From positions 160,055 through 224,054 of the forward strand of contig NZ_CAIWTY010000088.1 in NCBI RefSeq assembly GCF_903915725.1: a DNA stretch of 64,000 nt, in the 5' to 3' direction. Source of the DNA: an uncultured Rhodopila sp. (lineage in GTDB: Bacteria > Pseudomonadota > Alphaproteobacteria > Acetobacterales > Acetobacteraceae). This document shows, in pieces, positions 53,282 through 62,018 of this stretch. The notes below the pieces were generated by a model, which saw only the letters and a program-made list of their open reading frames with translations, was not told the origin of the DNA and did not search any database. The position numbers were made by a program, and so were the translations under genes. Each line of letters opens with the position of its first letter. The first letter of the stretch is position 1.

Positions 53282-54280
53282 TCAGATCAGGAAGTGCTCC
53301 TCCATCCAGGCCATGCCGGGGGCATTGGCCTTGGTAACGACCGGGCCATCGACGATGATGTTCTTGGGGATGCCGCCCTCGCCGGTCTTTTCGCCACCGA
53401 CGACCGCGCCCACCCCGGCGACGACGGCGCCGCCGTGGATGCGGCACGACGGGTTGCGCACCGTAGCCAGCATGCGGCCGTCACTCACCGCAGCCAGAGC
53501 CGGGGGCATCGCGTCGCAGCCCCCGATTTTGATCTCGGTGCGGCTATGCGCCTTCATCACGTTGTAGGCAGCGAGCGCCATGTCGTCATTGTGGAAATAG
53601 GCGGCGCTGATCTTCGGATATTTCGTTAACAGCGTCTCCCAGATGCGGGCGACCTTGGTGACGTCCCAGTCGCCGGGCTGCGTGTCCAGCACTTCAATCT
53701 TCGGGTATTTCTTGACCACGGACTGGAAGCCGCGCGCCCGGCCCTGCGCGCCGGTGTGGCCGAGGGCGCCCTGGGTCATGATCATGGTGCCCTCGCCGCC
53801 GATGGCATCGACCAGAGCCTGCGTCACCGATGCGCCCATGAACTCGTTGTCGGGGGCGAGGAAGCTGTGGATGTTGATGCTGTCGAGCGGAGCGATCAGC
53901 GTGTCCATGTCGATGACCGGCGTGCCGGCGTCGATCAGGCGATTGACCGGGGCAGTCAGCGTGCCGATGCCGAAGGCCTGGATGGCGACGAAGTCCCATT
54001 TCTGCGAGGCGAGGTTGTCGATCGCGGCGCGCTGCTTTTGCGCCGCGAGTTCGCCGTCGAACCAGGTGACCTCCACATTGAACAGCTTGCCCCAGTATTC
54101 CGCGGCCTGCTTGCCCTGAGCGCACCATGTCGCCTGCAAGCCGGCGTTCGAAAACGCCGCCTTTAGCGGCCTGGCCGATCGGCCGGTGGCCTTGGCGATG
54201 TCCTGGGCGAGCGCGGGGTTGATGCCGAATGCCGCAAGCACGGCCCCGGCGCCCTGCAGGAGTGCCCTGCGGTTGGCCAT
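53282..54280 (-). CDS. CUT2-type ABC transporter, substrate-binding protein (system C)
   Basis: A 332-residue protein with an export signal (NRRALLQGAGAVLAAFGINPALA); the RR near the start gives a weak Tat-like look, though it lacks a full SRRxFLK motif. The body (KAAFSNAGLQATWCAQGKQAAEYWGKLF, RAAIDNLASQKWDFVAIQAFG, HNDDMALAAYNVMKAH, KIGGCDAMPPALAAVSDGRM) is RbsB-like but diverged. First gene of system C. Confidence 0.85.
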   Translation of the reverse strand: MANRRALLQGAGAVLAAFGINPALAQDIAKATGRSARPLKAAFSNAGLQATWCAQGKQAAEYWGKLFNVEVTWFDGELAAQKQRAAIDNLASQKWDFVAIQAFGIGTLTAPVNRLIDAGTPVIDMDTLIAPLDSINIHSFLAPDNEFMGASVTQALVDAIGGEGTMIMTQGALGHTGAQGRARGFQSVVKKYPKIEVLDTQPGDWDVTKVARIWETLLTKYPKISAAYFHNDDMALAAYNVMKAHSRTEIKIGGCDAMPPALAAVSDGRMLATVRNPSCRIHGGAVVAGVGAVVGGEKTGEGGIPKNIIVDGPVVTKANAPGMAWMEEHFLI

Positions 54281-54404
54281 GGTTGTTCCTCCCGTTTTAT
54301 CGTTGGGCGGACGTTAGTGCCGGGCGGTGGCGTGCGGCAACCGCACCGGGGGGGCGAAGCGAGCACACCGGCGCGATTGGAATCGTGGGCGCGGTTGGGT
54401 CCGG

Positions 54405-54490
54405 TCATCACGGGCGAAGGCCCGCGAGCCACGTCTTAGCCAGCACCTGCACCACAAGGCGTGATGGTCCGCCTGCGCGGACCATGACGA
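54405..54490. repeat. CATGACG-type composite repeat next to the IS
   Basis: Contains CGGGCGAAGGCCCG and ATGGTCCGC/GCGGACCAT around CTGC, followed by GACG. It ends 17 bases before the IS left end. Confidence 0.65.
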
Positions 54491-54496
54491 GGAGGC

Positions 54497-54506
54497 ATCG
54501 CAACCC
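54497..54506. repeat. Target-site duplication, left copy
   Basis: ATCGCAACCC directly before the IS left end; the identical 10 bases follow the right end at 55755-55764. Confidence 0.92.
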
Positions 54507-55754
54507 CAGGGGAATCGGGTGAACCTTTTCACCCGGTGATGAGGCTTGCAAGAAAGTCGTCATCCCACCCGGCCGCCTTGCGCCTGCCGCGCAACGAGTT
54601 CTTGCCAGGGGCTCGTCTGAGGAGGTTGAGGGCCATGTGCTTGATGGTGGTGAAGTTGGCCGGGGCGTGCTCAGTCCGCACGCGGCACTCGTCATCGCGG
54701 AAAACCATGTCCAGGACCCAATGCAGGCTGTTCTCAATCGCCCAATGGCTGCGTATGACCGGCCCGAGGAGGTGCGCCAGCATAACCAGCGAGGTGATAT
54801 AAAACCGTGTCTCCGTCTCGACTTTTCCGCTGATCTCACGGCTGCTTTCGACCATGACCACGGCTTTCAGCCCGGGCCATGCATGGCGCTCCTGAAGCCA
54901 GCCGGCATCGTGCATGACGGTGGTGGTCCGCGTTTCGATGCGGCCGTGGTCGCCATCGATCGTCGTATCCCGGCTGACCGTGGCGTCCGCGAAGCCCCTG
55001 GCTTTCTGTTCGGTAACGAAGAGTTCGACATCCTCGCGCAATGAGGTCTGGTTGCCCTTCAGCGCCAGGACGTAATCGGCCTTCTTGTCGATGACCTTCT
55101 GCGCAATGTCGCGCTGGCACCCCATGGCATCGATCGTGATGATCGCGCCCTCTATCGCCAGCATCTCCAGCAGCTTGGGGATCGCTATGATCTCGTTGGA
55201 TTTTTCCGCCACCTTGACCTGGCCGAGCACGAGACGCTGGCGGGCCGCGAAGGCGGAAACCATGTGGATGGCGGCTTTGCCGGTGCTCTTGGAGCGGCGC
55301 ACGGTCTTGCCGTCGATGGCGATCACGCCGGCCGGAATGCCGGTCAGAGCGGCGACCCAAGCGACGAAGCAGCGCTGGAACTGGTCGGCGTCCAGCACCG
55401 CCAGGATGTCGCTCAGGTGGCCGTGGTCGGGCGTGCCATCCTTGAACGGACGGACGCGGCGAAGGAATGCGAGTTTCTTCACCCCGACCAGGGCGATCTC
55501 GGTGAACGCCTCGGCCCCGGCAAGCACGCCGAGCAGGCACAAGAGCAGGACCTCGTCGAGCGGGTAGGTCACCTTGCCTTGCTGGCGCGGGTCGTGGAGG
55601 TCCTTGAAATGACTCAAAAAGACGACCGTTTCGTCGAATGCACCGCAGTCCGTTGTCGCGCCGTCCATTGCCGTTCCCCGCTCAGCGAATCGAGGATCGG
55701 CATAGATTCAGCACTTTAGCGGTTTGTCACGTGCTCATTCACCCGATTGCCCTG
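54507..55754. mobile_element. Intact ISAs1-family insertion sequence (1248 bp)
   Basis: Terminal inverted repeats CAGGGGAATCGGGTGAA (left) and TTCACCCGATTGCCCTG (right) match at 16 of 17 positions. A single transposase gene fills the interior. A perfect 10-bp target duplication, ATCGCAACCC, flanks the element, so it inserted recently and has not rearranged. It sits about 200 bases upstream of rpsA. Confidence 0.95.
54529..55668 (-). CDS. ISAs1-family DDE transposase
   Basis: A 379-residue transposase. N-terminal FLSHFKDLHDPRQQGKVTYPLDEVLLLCLLGVLAGAE is the ISAs1/H-repeat signature; the DDE core includes VIAIDGKTVRRS (first Asp), IITIDAMGCQRDIAQKVIDKKADYVLALKGNQ (second Asp) and IRSHWAIENSLHWVLDMVFRDDECR (Glu). 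Length and all motifs look intact, so the element should be active or recently active. Confidence 0.95.
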   Translation of the reverse strand: MDGATTDCGAFDETVVFLSHFKDLHDPRQQGKVTYPLDEVLLLCLLGVLAGAEAFTEIALVGVKKLAFLRRVRPFKDGTPDHGHLSDILAVLDADQFQRCFVAWVAALTGIPAGVIAIDGKTVRRSKSTGKAAIHMVSAFAARQRLVLGQVKVAEKSNEIIAIPKLLEMLAIEGAIITIDAMGCQRDIAQKVIDKKADYVLALKGNQTSLREDVELFVTEQKARGFADATVSRDTTIDGDHGRIETRTTTVMHDAGWLQERHAWPGLKAVVMVESSREISGKVETETRFYITSLVMLAHLLGPVIRSHWAIENSLHWVLDMVFRDDECRVRTEHAPANFTTIKHMALNLLRRAPGKNSLRGRRKAAGWDDDFLASLITG

Positions 55755-55764
55755 ATCGCAACCC
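55755..55764. repeat. Target-site duplication, right copy
   Basis: ATCGCAACCC immediately after the IS right end, identical to 54497-54506. Confidence 0.92.
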
Positions 55765-55957
55765 GCACCTGCCTTGACTTTCCCATGCAAAAGTTTATCT
55801 GACTGCCCGCCCCGGCAATCCCGCCAGGGTTTTGACGCCCACCCGGCCCGCACCTCAGGCTTGCGGGCAAGTCGTGCTTCCGCCCCATTGGGAACGCGCA
55901 TACCAACGGCAATCACCGGGACCATCCCGGCCATCCGTAACGGAAAACACCTACCTC

Positions 55958-57694
55958 ATGGCAGCATCCGCCTCCGCGCGTGTCCAAGAACCCGTGCAAG
56001 ACCATTTCCAGGGCGAGGATTTCGCCTCGCTCCTCGACGAAACACTCGGCACGGATACCAGTTTCGACGGCTCGGTCGTTACCGGCCGCGTGCTCCGGCT
56101 GACCGACGAATTCGCCATCGTCGATGTCGGCCTCAAGTCCGAGGGCCGCGTCGCCCTCAAGGAATTCGGGCCGCCCGGCGCCAAGGCGGAAGTCCGGCCC
56201 GGCGACCTGATCGAGCTCTATGTCGAGCGGTATGAAGACCGCGACGGCTCCATCATCCTGTCGCGCGAGAAGGCCCGCCGCGAGGAGGCTTGGACCAATC
56301 TCGAAAAAGCGTTCGAGGCGCAGAAGCGCGTCGACGGCACCATTTACGGCCGGGTCAAGGGCGGCTTCACCGTCGATCTCGGCGGCGCGGTGGCGTTCCT
56401 GCCCGGCAGCCAGGTCGATATCCGCCCCGTGCGCGACGTCGGCCCGCTGATGGGCACGCCGCAGCCGTTCCAGATCCTCAAGATGGACCGCGCGCGCGGC
56501 AACATCGTCGTCTCCCGCCGCGCCGTGCTGGAAGAGACCCGCGCCGAACAGCGCAGCGAGCTGATCCAGGGCCTCAAGGAGGGCATGATCCTCGACGGCG
56601 TGGTGAAGAACATCACCGATTACGGCGCGTTCGTGGATCTCGGCGGCGTCGATGGCCTGCTGCATGTCACCGACATCGCCTGGCGCCGCATCAACCACCC
56701 GTCCGAGGCGCTGACCATCGGTCAGGCCGTCAAGGTCCAGGTGATCCGCTTCAACTCGGATACCCAGCGCATCAGCCTCGGTATGAAGCAGCTCGAAGCA
56801 GATCCGTGGGAGGGCGTCGCAGCGAAGTATCCGCCCGGAGCAAAATACTCCGGCCGCGTCACCAACATCACCGACTACGGCGCCTTCGTGGAGCTGGAGC
56901 CGGGGGTCGAAGGTCTGGTTCACGTCTCCGAGATGTCGTGGACGAAAAAGAACGTCCATCCCGGCAAGATCGTGTCCACCAGCCAGGAAGTCGACGTCAT
57001 GGTGCTCGACGTGGACAGCTCCAAGCGGCGCATTTCGCTCGGCCTCAAGCAGGTCCAGCGCAACCCGTGGGAGCAGTTCGTCGAGGAGCATCCGATTGGC
57101 TCCGAGGTCGAGGGCGAGATCCGCAACATCACGGAATTCGGCCTGTTCATCGGCCTGTCTGCGGACATCGACGGCATGATCCACATGTCCGACCTGTCCT
57201 GGGACGAAGTCGGCGAAGCGGCGATGGCGGCGTACGAAAAGGGCCAGAACGTCAAGGCGAAGGTGCTCGACGTCGACGTGGAGAAGGAACGCATCAGCCT
57301 CGGCATCAAGCAATTGCGCGATGACCCGGCCCGCAGCGTGCTTGACACCGTCAACAAGGGCGACGTCGTGACCTGCATCGTCAGCGCGGTCCAGGCCAAC
57401 GGCATCGAGGTCAAGGTCAACGACGTGCTGACCGGCTTCATCCGCCGCGCCGAACTCGCTCGCGACAAGGGAGATCAGCGCCCCGACCGCTTCGCCGTCG
57501 GCGAGAAGGTCGATGCCAAGATCACCGCGGTCGATCGCCAGTCGCGCAAGCTGACCCTGACCATCAAGGGCAAGGAAGTCGAGGAAGAGAAGCAGGCGAT
57601 GGCCGAGTTCGGGTCTTCCGACTCCGGTGCATCGCTGGGCGATATCCTGGGGGCCGCGATCCGTCGCCGCAACCAGCAAGCCCAGGACAGCTAG
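55958..57694 (+). CDS. rpsA: 30S ribosomal protein S1
   Basis: A 578-residue protein from ATG 55958 with six S1 (OB-fold) repeats. DFASLLDETLGTDTSFDGSVVTGRVLRL starts repeat 1; YGRVKGGFTVDLGGAVAFLPGSQVD is repeat 2; DGVVKNITDYGAFVDLGGVDGLLHVTDIAW repeat 3; GRVTNITDYGAFVELEPGVEGLVHVSEMSW repeat 4; two more follow. S1 unwinds and holds mRNA at the small subunit. cmk, usually upstream, is not here; instead an IS lies about 200 bases before the start. Confidence 0.97.
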   Translation: MAASASARVQEPVQDHFQGEDFASLLDETLGTDTSFDGSVVTGRVLRLTDEFAIVDVGLKSEGRVALKEFGPPGAKAEVRPGDLIELYVERYEDRDGSIILSREKARREEAWTNLEKAFEAQKRVDGTIYGRVKGGFTVDLGGAVAFLPGSQVDIRPVRDVGPLMGTPQPFQILKMDRARGNIVVSRRAVLEETRAEQRSELIQGLKEGMILDGVVKNITDYGAFVDLGGVDGLLHVTDIAWRRINHPSEALTIGQAVKVQVIRFNSDTQRISLGMKQLEADPWEGVAAKYPPGAKYSGRVTNITDYGAFVELEPGVEGLVHVSEMSWTKKNVHPGKIVSTSQEVDVMVLDVDSSKRRISLGLKQVQRNPWEQFVEEHPIGSEVEGEIRNITEFGLFIGLSADIDGMIHMSDLSWDEVGEAAMAAYEKGQNVKAKVLDVDVEKERISLGIKQLRDDPARSVLDTVNKGDVVTCIVSAVQANGIEVKVNDVLTGFIRRAELARDKGDQRPDRFAVGEKVDAKITAVDRQSRKLTLTIKGKEVEEEKQAMAEFGSSDSGASLGDILGAAIRRRNQQAQDS

Positions 57695-57709
57695 TCAGGC
57701 CGCCGGCGC

Positions 57710-58633
57710 ATGTCGCTGGAGACCGACTTGCTATTGGACAGGCGGCGCCTCAAGCGCCGCCTGAACTTTTGGCGCGTGGGCGCGGTGATCGCCGTGGTCG
57801 CCGCGCTGCTGGCCGGAGCGAAGGGCGCCGGCCTGGCGCCGGGCGGCGCCCATATCGCGCGCGTCACGGTGGACGGCCTGATCACCGAGGACCGCAAGCT
57901 GACCGAGGCGATCGACGACCTGGCCGGGGACAATTCGGTCAAGGCGGTGATCGTGTCGATCAACAGCCCGGGGGGCAGCGTTTCCGGCGGCGAAACCATG
58001 CACGATGCGATCACCCGGGTAGCGGCGAAAAAGCCGGTCGTCGCGGTGATGCGAGGACTGGCTGCCTCCGCCGGCTATATGATCGCGGTGCCGGCCAACC
58101 GTATCTACGCGCGTGAAGCGACGCTGACCGGCTCCATCGGCGTGCTGCTGGAAACCGGTGAAGTGTCGGGCCTGCTGAACAAGGTGGGGATCAGCGCGGA
58201 GGTTGTACGCTCCGGTCCTCTCAAGGACGAGCCAAGCCTGGTGCGGCCATTGTCGCCCGAGGGCAAAGTCGTTTTGCAGGGTCTGGTCAACGATATGTAC
58301 GACCAGTTCGTCGGCATGGTGGCGGAGGGCCGCCATATGGATGAAGCCAAGATCCGGCCATTGGCCGATGGCCGTCCGTATACCGGGCGGCAGGCATTGG
58401 CCCTTGGCCTGGTGGACGCCATCGGCGGGGAGCGAGAGGCGAAGGACTGGCTGGCGGCCGAAAAAGGCATTTCCGCCACCTTGCCGATAGAGGATTTGCA
58501 GACCAGCGGCTTCGCCCGTCAGGCATTGTCCGGGCAGCTAAACGTCATGTTTCAGGGCCTGTGGAAAATGCTGATTTCACAAAGCCTTAGTCTTGACGGA
58601 CCCTTGGCCATCTGGCAACGTTCCGGGAACTGA
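57710..58633 (+). CDS. sppA: Signal peptide peptidase SppA
   Basis: A 307-residue short-type SppA. One N-terminal TM helix (FWRVGAVIAVVAALLAGA), then IVSINSPGGSVSGGETMHDAI, VVAVMRGLAASAGYMIAVPANRIYA with the catalytic Ser, TGSIGVLLETGE and VRSGPLKDEPS with the Lys general base. It degrades cleaved signal peptides in the inner membrane. Starts 15 bases after rpsA. Confidence 0.93.
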   Translation: MSLETDLLLDRRRLKRRLNFWRVGAVIAVVAALLAGAKGAGLAPGGAHIARVTVDGLITEDRKLTEAIDDLAGDNSVKAVIVSINSPGGSVSGGETMHDAITRVAAKKPVVAVMRGLAASAGYMIAVPANRIYAREATLTGSIGVLLETGEVSGLLNKVGISAEVVRSGPLKDEPSLVRPLSPEGKVVLQGLVNDMYDQFVGMVAEGRHMDEAKIRPLADGRPYTGRQALALGLVDAIGGEREAKDWLAAEKGISATLPIEDLQTSGFARQALSGQLNVMFQGLWKMLISQSLSLDGPLAIWQRSGN

Positions 58634-58648
58634 TTCTCGGGGGCGCAA

Positions 58649-58969
58649 TTGACCAAATCTGAACTGATCGCGGAATTGGCAACTGCCAATCCGCATCTTC
58701 GTGGGCAGGATGTGGAGACCATCGTAGCCACGATTTTCGAGGAAATAACCTATGCCCTGGCGCGGGGCGAACGCGTGGAACTCCGCGGGTTCGGCGCCTT
58801 TACCGTCAAGCACCGCGAAGCGCGCACCGGACGCAACCCACGCACCGGCGAATCGGTCTCGGTGGACGAAAAATCGGTTCCTTTCTTCAAGGCCGGCAAG
58901 GAACTCAGGCAACGTGTCAACACCGGCAAGTCGCCCCGGGCAGTGACCGCCGAACGCAAACAGGCCTGA
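58649..58969 (+). CDS. ihfB: Integration host factor beta subunit
   Basis: A 106-residue HU/IHF-fold protein: [67 protein letters not shown] with the DNA-intercalating Pro in RNPRTG. TTG start, preceded by GGGGG. The rpsA-sppA-ihfB order fits the alphaproteobacterial rpsA-ihfB neighbourhood, which supports the beta assignment. Confidence 0.93.
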   Translation: MTKSELIAELATANPHLRGQDVETIVATIFEEITYALARGERVELRGFGAFTVKHREARTGRNPRTGESVSVDEKSVPFFKAGKELRQRVNTGKSPRAVTAERKQA

Positions 58970-58989
58970 AAAAGGAGTTCTCGGCCGTC

Positions 58990-59298
58990 ATGGTGTTCCT
59001 GCTCGTTACTTTGATCATCAGCGTGCCGCTGGTGCTGTTCGCGCTGTCGAACCAAGAGCCTGTGGTGCTCGCGCTTTGGCCGACGGATTACACCCTTCAC
59101 GATGTGCCGCTGTCGATCGCCATCCTTGTCGCCCTGGCCGTCGGGTTCCTGCTGGGAGCCTTCATGGTCTGGTTCTCGACCCTGACCCACCGGCGCCGCG
59201 CGCGGCGGGCGGAGCGCAAGGTTCGCCTGCTCGAAGCCCACGTTGACACCCTGAAGGCCCGCACCGCGACCAGCGCATCCCTGCCGCCGGCGGCGTGA
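58990..59298 (+). CDS. lapA: LapA/DUF1049 domain membrane protein
   Basis: A 102-residue protein with two membrane helices (FLLVTLIISVPLVLFALSNQEPVVLALWP and LSIAILVALAVGFLLGAFMVWF), separated by the conserved short loop, and a C-terminal coiled coil (RRARRAERKVRLLEAHVDTL). This is the LapA (DUF1049) pattern, implicated in LPS assembly control. Its stop overlaps the pyrF start. Confidence 0.85.
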   Translation: MVFLLVTLIISVPLVLFALSNQEPVVLALWPTDYTLHDVPLSIAILVALAVGFLLGAFMVWFSTLTHRRRARRAERKVRLLEAHVDTLKARTATSASLPPAA

Positions 59299-59990
59299 TG
59301 GCAGCCGGCGGGCGGCTGATTGTCGCTCTCGACACGGTCGATCAGGCCCGGGCGCGAGCCTGGGCCGAGGCCGTCGCGCCGCATGCCGGGCTGCTGAAGC
59401 TGGGGCTGGAGTTCTTCCTGGCGAACGGGTCCGCCGGCTTTCGCGGCATCTCCGGGGCGCCGATTTTCCTCGACCTGAAGCTGCACGACATTCCCAACAC
59501 CGTGGCAGGCGGAGTTCGTGCGGTGCTGCCGCTGCGGCCCCGGATGCTGACCATCCACGCCTCCGGCGGCGCCGCCATGATCCAGGCCGCGCACCAGGCC
59601 GCCCTCTCAGCCGCGGCCGATCGGCCGATGATTTTGGCGGTGACGGTTCTCACCAGCCTGGATGAGACGGCTCTGCACGCCGTCGGCGTCGGTTCCTCCC
59701 CAGCCGAACAGGTCCTCCGCCTCGGGCGGCTGGCCATCGAATCAGGCGCCGACGGGCTGGTGTGCAGCCCGCTGGAGGTGGCGATGCTGCGGCAGGCGCT
59801 GGGTCCGGCTGTGAAGTTGGTCGTCCCGGGGATCAGGCCGGAAGGAGACGCCGCCGGGGATCAGACGCGGACGATGACTCCGGCCCGCGCTGTGGCCGAG
59901 GGCGCCGACTGGATTGTCGTCGGCCGGCCGATAACCGGGGCGGCCGATCCGGGCACGGCGGCGGCGGCGATTGCCGCCGGCATCCAATGA
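59298..59990 (+). CDS. pyrF: Orotidine 5'-phosphate decarboxylase
   Basis: A 230-residue protein: RLIVALDTVDQARARAWAE, GLLKLGLEFFLANG, IFLDLKLHDIPNTVAGGVRA with the catalytic Asp/Lys network, DGLVCSPLEVAMLRQ and LVVPGIRPEG. It forms UMP from OMP. I use ATG 59298, which overlaps the lapA stop (TGATG), rather than the GTG three bases earlier. Confidence 0.95.
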   Translation: MAAGGRLIVALDTVDQARARAWAEAVAPHAGLLKLGLEFFLANGSAGFRGISGAPIFLDLKLHDIPNTVAGGVRAVLPLRPRMLTIHASGGAAMIQAAHQAALSAAADRPMILAVTVLTSLDETALHAVGVGSSPAEQVLRLGRLAIESGADGLVCSPLEVAMLRQALGPAVKLVVPGIRPEGDAAGDQTRTMTPARAVAEGADWIVVGRPITGAADPGTAAAAIAAGIQ

Positions 59991-60607
59991 TCCGGGTGAA
60001 GATATGCGGCATCAATGACCCGGCAGGTTTTGACGCCGCGGTCGAGGCCGGGGCCGATTGGGTGGGATTCGTGTTCTTTCCCCCCTCCCCCCGGTTCGTC
60101 ACGCCCGAAACCGCAGCCGGCCTGTCCGCCCGGCTCGACGGCGGCCCGCCGCGGGTGGGTCTGTTCGTAGAGCCGACGGTCGCCATGATTGCCAGCGTGC
60201 TGGATCATCTGAAGCTGGATGTGCTGCAGATCTACGGCGCGGTGGAAACCGTTCCGGCGATCCGGCAGCAATTCGGTCTGCCGATATGGCGCGCGTTTGG
60301 CGTCAACACTCAGTCCGATCTTCCGGACGATGCGGCCGGAGCGGATGGTTTGGTGATTGAAGCCAAACCCCCGGCCACAGCCGATCGGCCGGGGGGCAAT
60401 GCGACGTGCTTTGACTGGAGTATTCTGGGGGGATGGCGGGCGCCCGCGCCCTGGCTACTGGCAGGCGGACTGACACCAGATAACGTCGCCGCCGCGGTGC
60501 GGCAGACCGGAGCACCGGCGGTGGATGTGTCCTCCGGCGTGGAGCGGGCAAAGGGGGTGAAGGACCCGGCGTTGATCCGCGCGTTTATCAGCGCCGCGAA
60601 GGATTAG
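59987..60607 (+). CDS. trpF: Phosphoribosylanthranilate isomerase
   Basis: A 206-residue TrpF: IRVKICGINDPAGFDAAVEAGADWVGFVFFPPSPRFVTPETA with the catalytic Cys in KICGI, VGLFVEPT, LDVLQIYGAVE and AGGLTPDNVAAAVRQ. Its ATG overlaps the pyrF stop (ATGA). In many alphaproteobacteria trpF is followed by trpB and trpA; here they are absent and phaR converges. Confidence 0.95.
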   Translation: MIRVKICGINDPAGFDAAVEAGADWVGFVFFPPSPRFVTPETAAGLSARLDGGPPRVGLFVEPTVAMIASVLDHLKLDVLQIYGAVETVPAIRQQFGLPIWRAFGVNTQSDLPDDAAGADGLVIEAKPPATADRPGGNATCFDWSILGGWRAPAPWLLAGGLTPDNVAAAVRQTGAPAVDVSSGVERAKGVKDPALIRAFISAAKD

Positions 60608-60792
60608 GGCGCAACCCGCCGGCTGTCATCGCGTCTGATAGCAATCGAGAGATGCCGCCGGAGGCCGGCAGTCTTTGCCTTAAAGCGGCACCGCAACGCG
60701 TGAATGGAGCACCGTCGCGCACCATGACGGGGGCAACAAAAACGGAACCTGCGCCCGCCATGACGGTTGAGGCGCAGGTGAAAGTGCCTGGT

Positions 60793-61386
60793 TCAGCGGG
60801 CTTTCGCCGCCTTCAACTCCTCGCGCAGACGCTCGATCTCGGTCCGCAGCGCCTCGATCTCGGACTGATGCGCATCGGACGGGTTGGTCGGCTCCGTCCC
60901 GCGGTAGAACGGCGTGAACATGCTGAACGCACGCTCCATCATCGCGATGTTCTGCCGCCCCACTTCCTCGATGTTGCCGAACGGGAACAGGGTGCCCATG
61001 GTCTTCTGCAACGCCGTGCGAATCTGCTCCTGCTGCTCGGCAAAAGATGTCATCGCATGTTCAAGATACTTCGGCACCAGGCCCTGCATCGAGCCGCCAT
61101 ACAGCCCGATCAACTGGCGCAGGAAATTTGTCGGCAGAAGGTTCTGGCCCTTGCCTTCTTCCTCGACAATGATCTGCGTCAGCACACCACGGGTGATGTC
61201 GTCGCCGCTTTTCGCGTCGTAAACGACAAAGTCCCGCCCGAGCCGCACCATGTCGGCCAGGTTATCCAGCGTTATGTAGCTGGAACTCTCAGTGTTGTAT
61301 AAACGGCGGTTGGCGTATTTCTTCACCACGACCGGCGGTTTATCAGCGTCCGCCGTCTCCGCGATCGTCTCAACGGGTACAGACAT
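60793..61386 (-). CDS. phaR: Polyhydroxyalkanoate synthesis repressor PhaR
   Basis: A 197-residue protein starting MSVPVETIAETADADKPPVVV. The PHB/PhaR N-terminal DNA-binding domain is KKYANRRLYNTESSSYITLDNLADMVRLGRDFVVYDAKSGDDITRGVL; the middle contains LRQLIGLYGGSMQGLVPKYLEHAM, and the C-terminus is a coiled coil. PhaR senses PHA granules and represses phasin and PHA genes. AGG lies seven bases before the ATG. It diverges from the phaE/phaC pair, supporting its role. Confidence 0.95.
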   Translation of the reverse strand: MSVPVETIAETADADKPPVVVKKYANRRLYNTESSSYITLDNLADMVRLGRDFVVYDAKSGDDITRGVLTQIIVEEEGKGQNLLPTNFLRQLIGLYGGSMQGLVPKYLEHAMTSFAEQQEQIRTALQKTMGTLFPFGNIEEVGRQNIAMMERAFSMFTPFYRGTEPTNPSDAHQSEIEALRTEIERLREELKAAKAR

Positions 61387-61535
61387 GCACACCTCGCAAT
61401 TGCCCCCCTATCTAACGCCTATCTCGCAACTGCGATAGACTGATTCCGTGCTCGGCCAGCCGGCGCGCGCCGGTTTGACGTTTCGCCGTCGAGCCGACGC
61501 GCCTATGGTCCGGGCGCGAGGAGGATGAATGACTC

Positions 61536-62018
61536 ATGGGAGTCGATGCCGGTTTGGACAGTACCGGGCACGATGCGGATGGCTGCGACTCTGCCGGGGC
61601 GGCAGGCAATGGCGAAACCCGCCAAGGCCCGGCCACATCCCGCGCGCGGGGGCTGGCGCAGGACTGGATCACGCTCTGGCAGAGCGAGCTCAGCGCGATG
61701 GCGGCGGATCCGGAGATGCGCGAGACGTGGCAGTCGATGATGGCGCTGTGGGCCGGCACCATGGCCGCCTCGCTGCGGGCGATGCCGCGCGACTTGTCGC
61801 CCCAATGGCCATCCGGACGGCATGACCAGGCGGCCCGAGGCGCCGGGGCCGCTGATGCGCCGCGGGCCGCGCCCGCTGCTGCTGCACCTGACGCTCGCGA
61901 TGCTGAGATCGAACGTCTCGCGCGCCACGTCGCCGCTCTGGAGCGCCGACTGGCCGACATCGAACGTGGCGGAGATCCTCCAGTCAATCCAAAGCGCCGT
62001 CCGCGACGGAAACCTTGA
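61536..62018 (+). CDS. PhaE-like PHA synthase subunit
   Basis: A 160-residue protein. The core is LAQDWITLWQSELSAMAADPEMRETWQSMMALWAGTMAASLRA, a helical segment typical of PhaE/PhaE-like subunits, followed by an Ala/Pro/Arg linker and a short coiled coil, EIERLARHVAALERRLADIERG, ending KRRPRRKP. GAGGAGG lies 11 bases before the ATG. Much shorter than classical PhaE (about 360), so naming is tentative. The last 197 bases overlap the phaC-like gene in another frame. Confidence 0.65.
   Translation: MGVDAGLDSTGHDADGCDSAGAAGNGETRQGPATSRARGLAQDWITLWQSELSAMAADPEMRETWQSMMALWAGTMAASLRAMPRDLSPQWPSGRHDQAARGAGAADAPRAAPAAAAPDARDAEIERLARHVAALERRLADIERGGDPPVNPKRRPRRKP

Noticed and set aside
55913-57679. 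588-codon minus-strand ORF over rpsA
   Set aside because: Antisense to six clear S1 repeats; repetitive Asp/Val/His composition is a mirror of the repeats.
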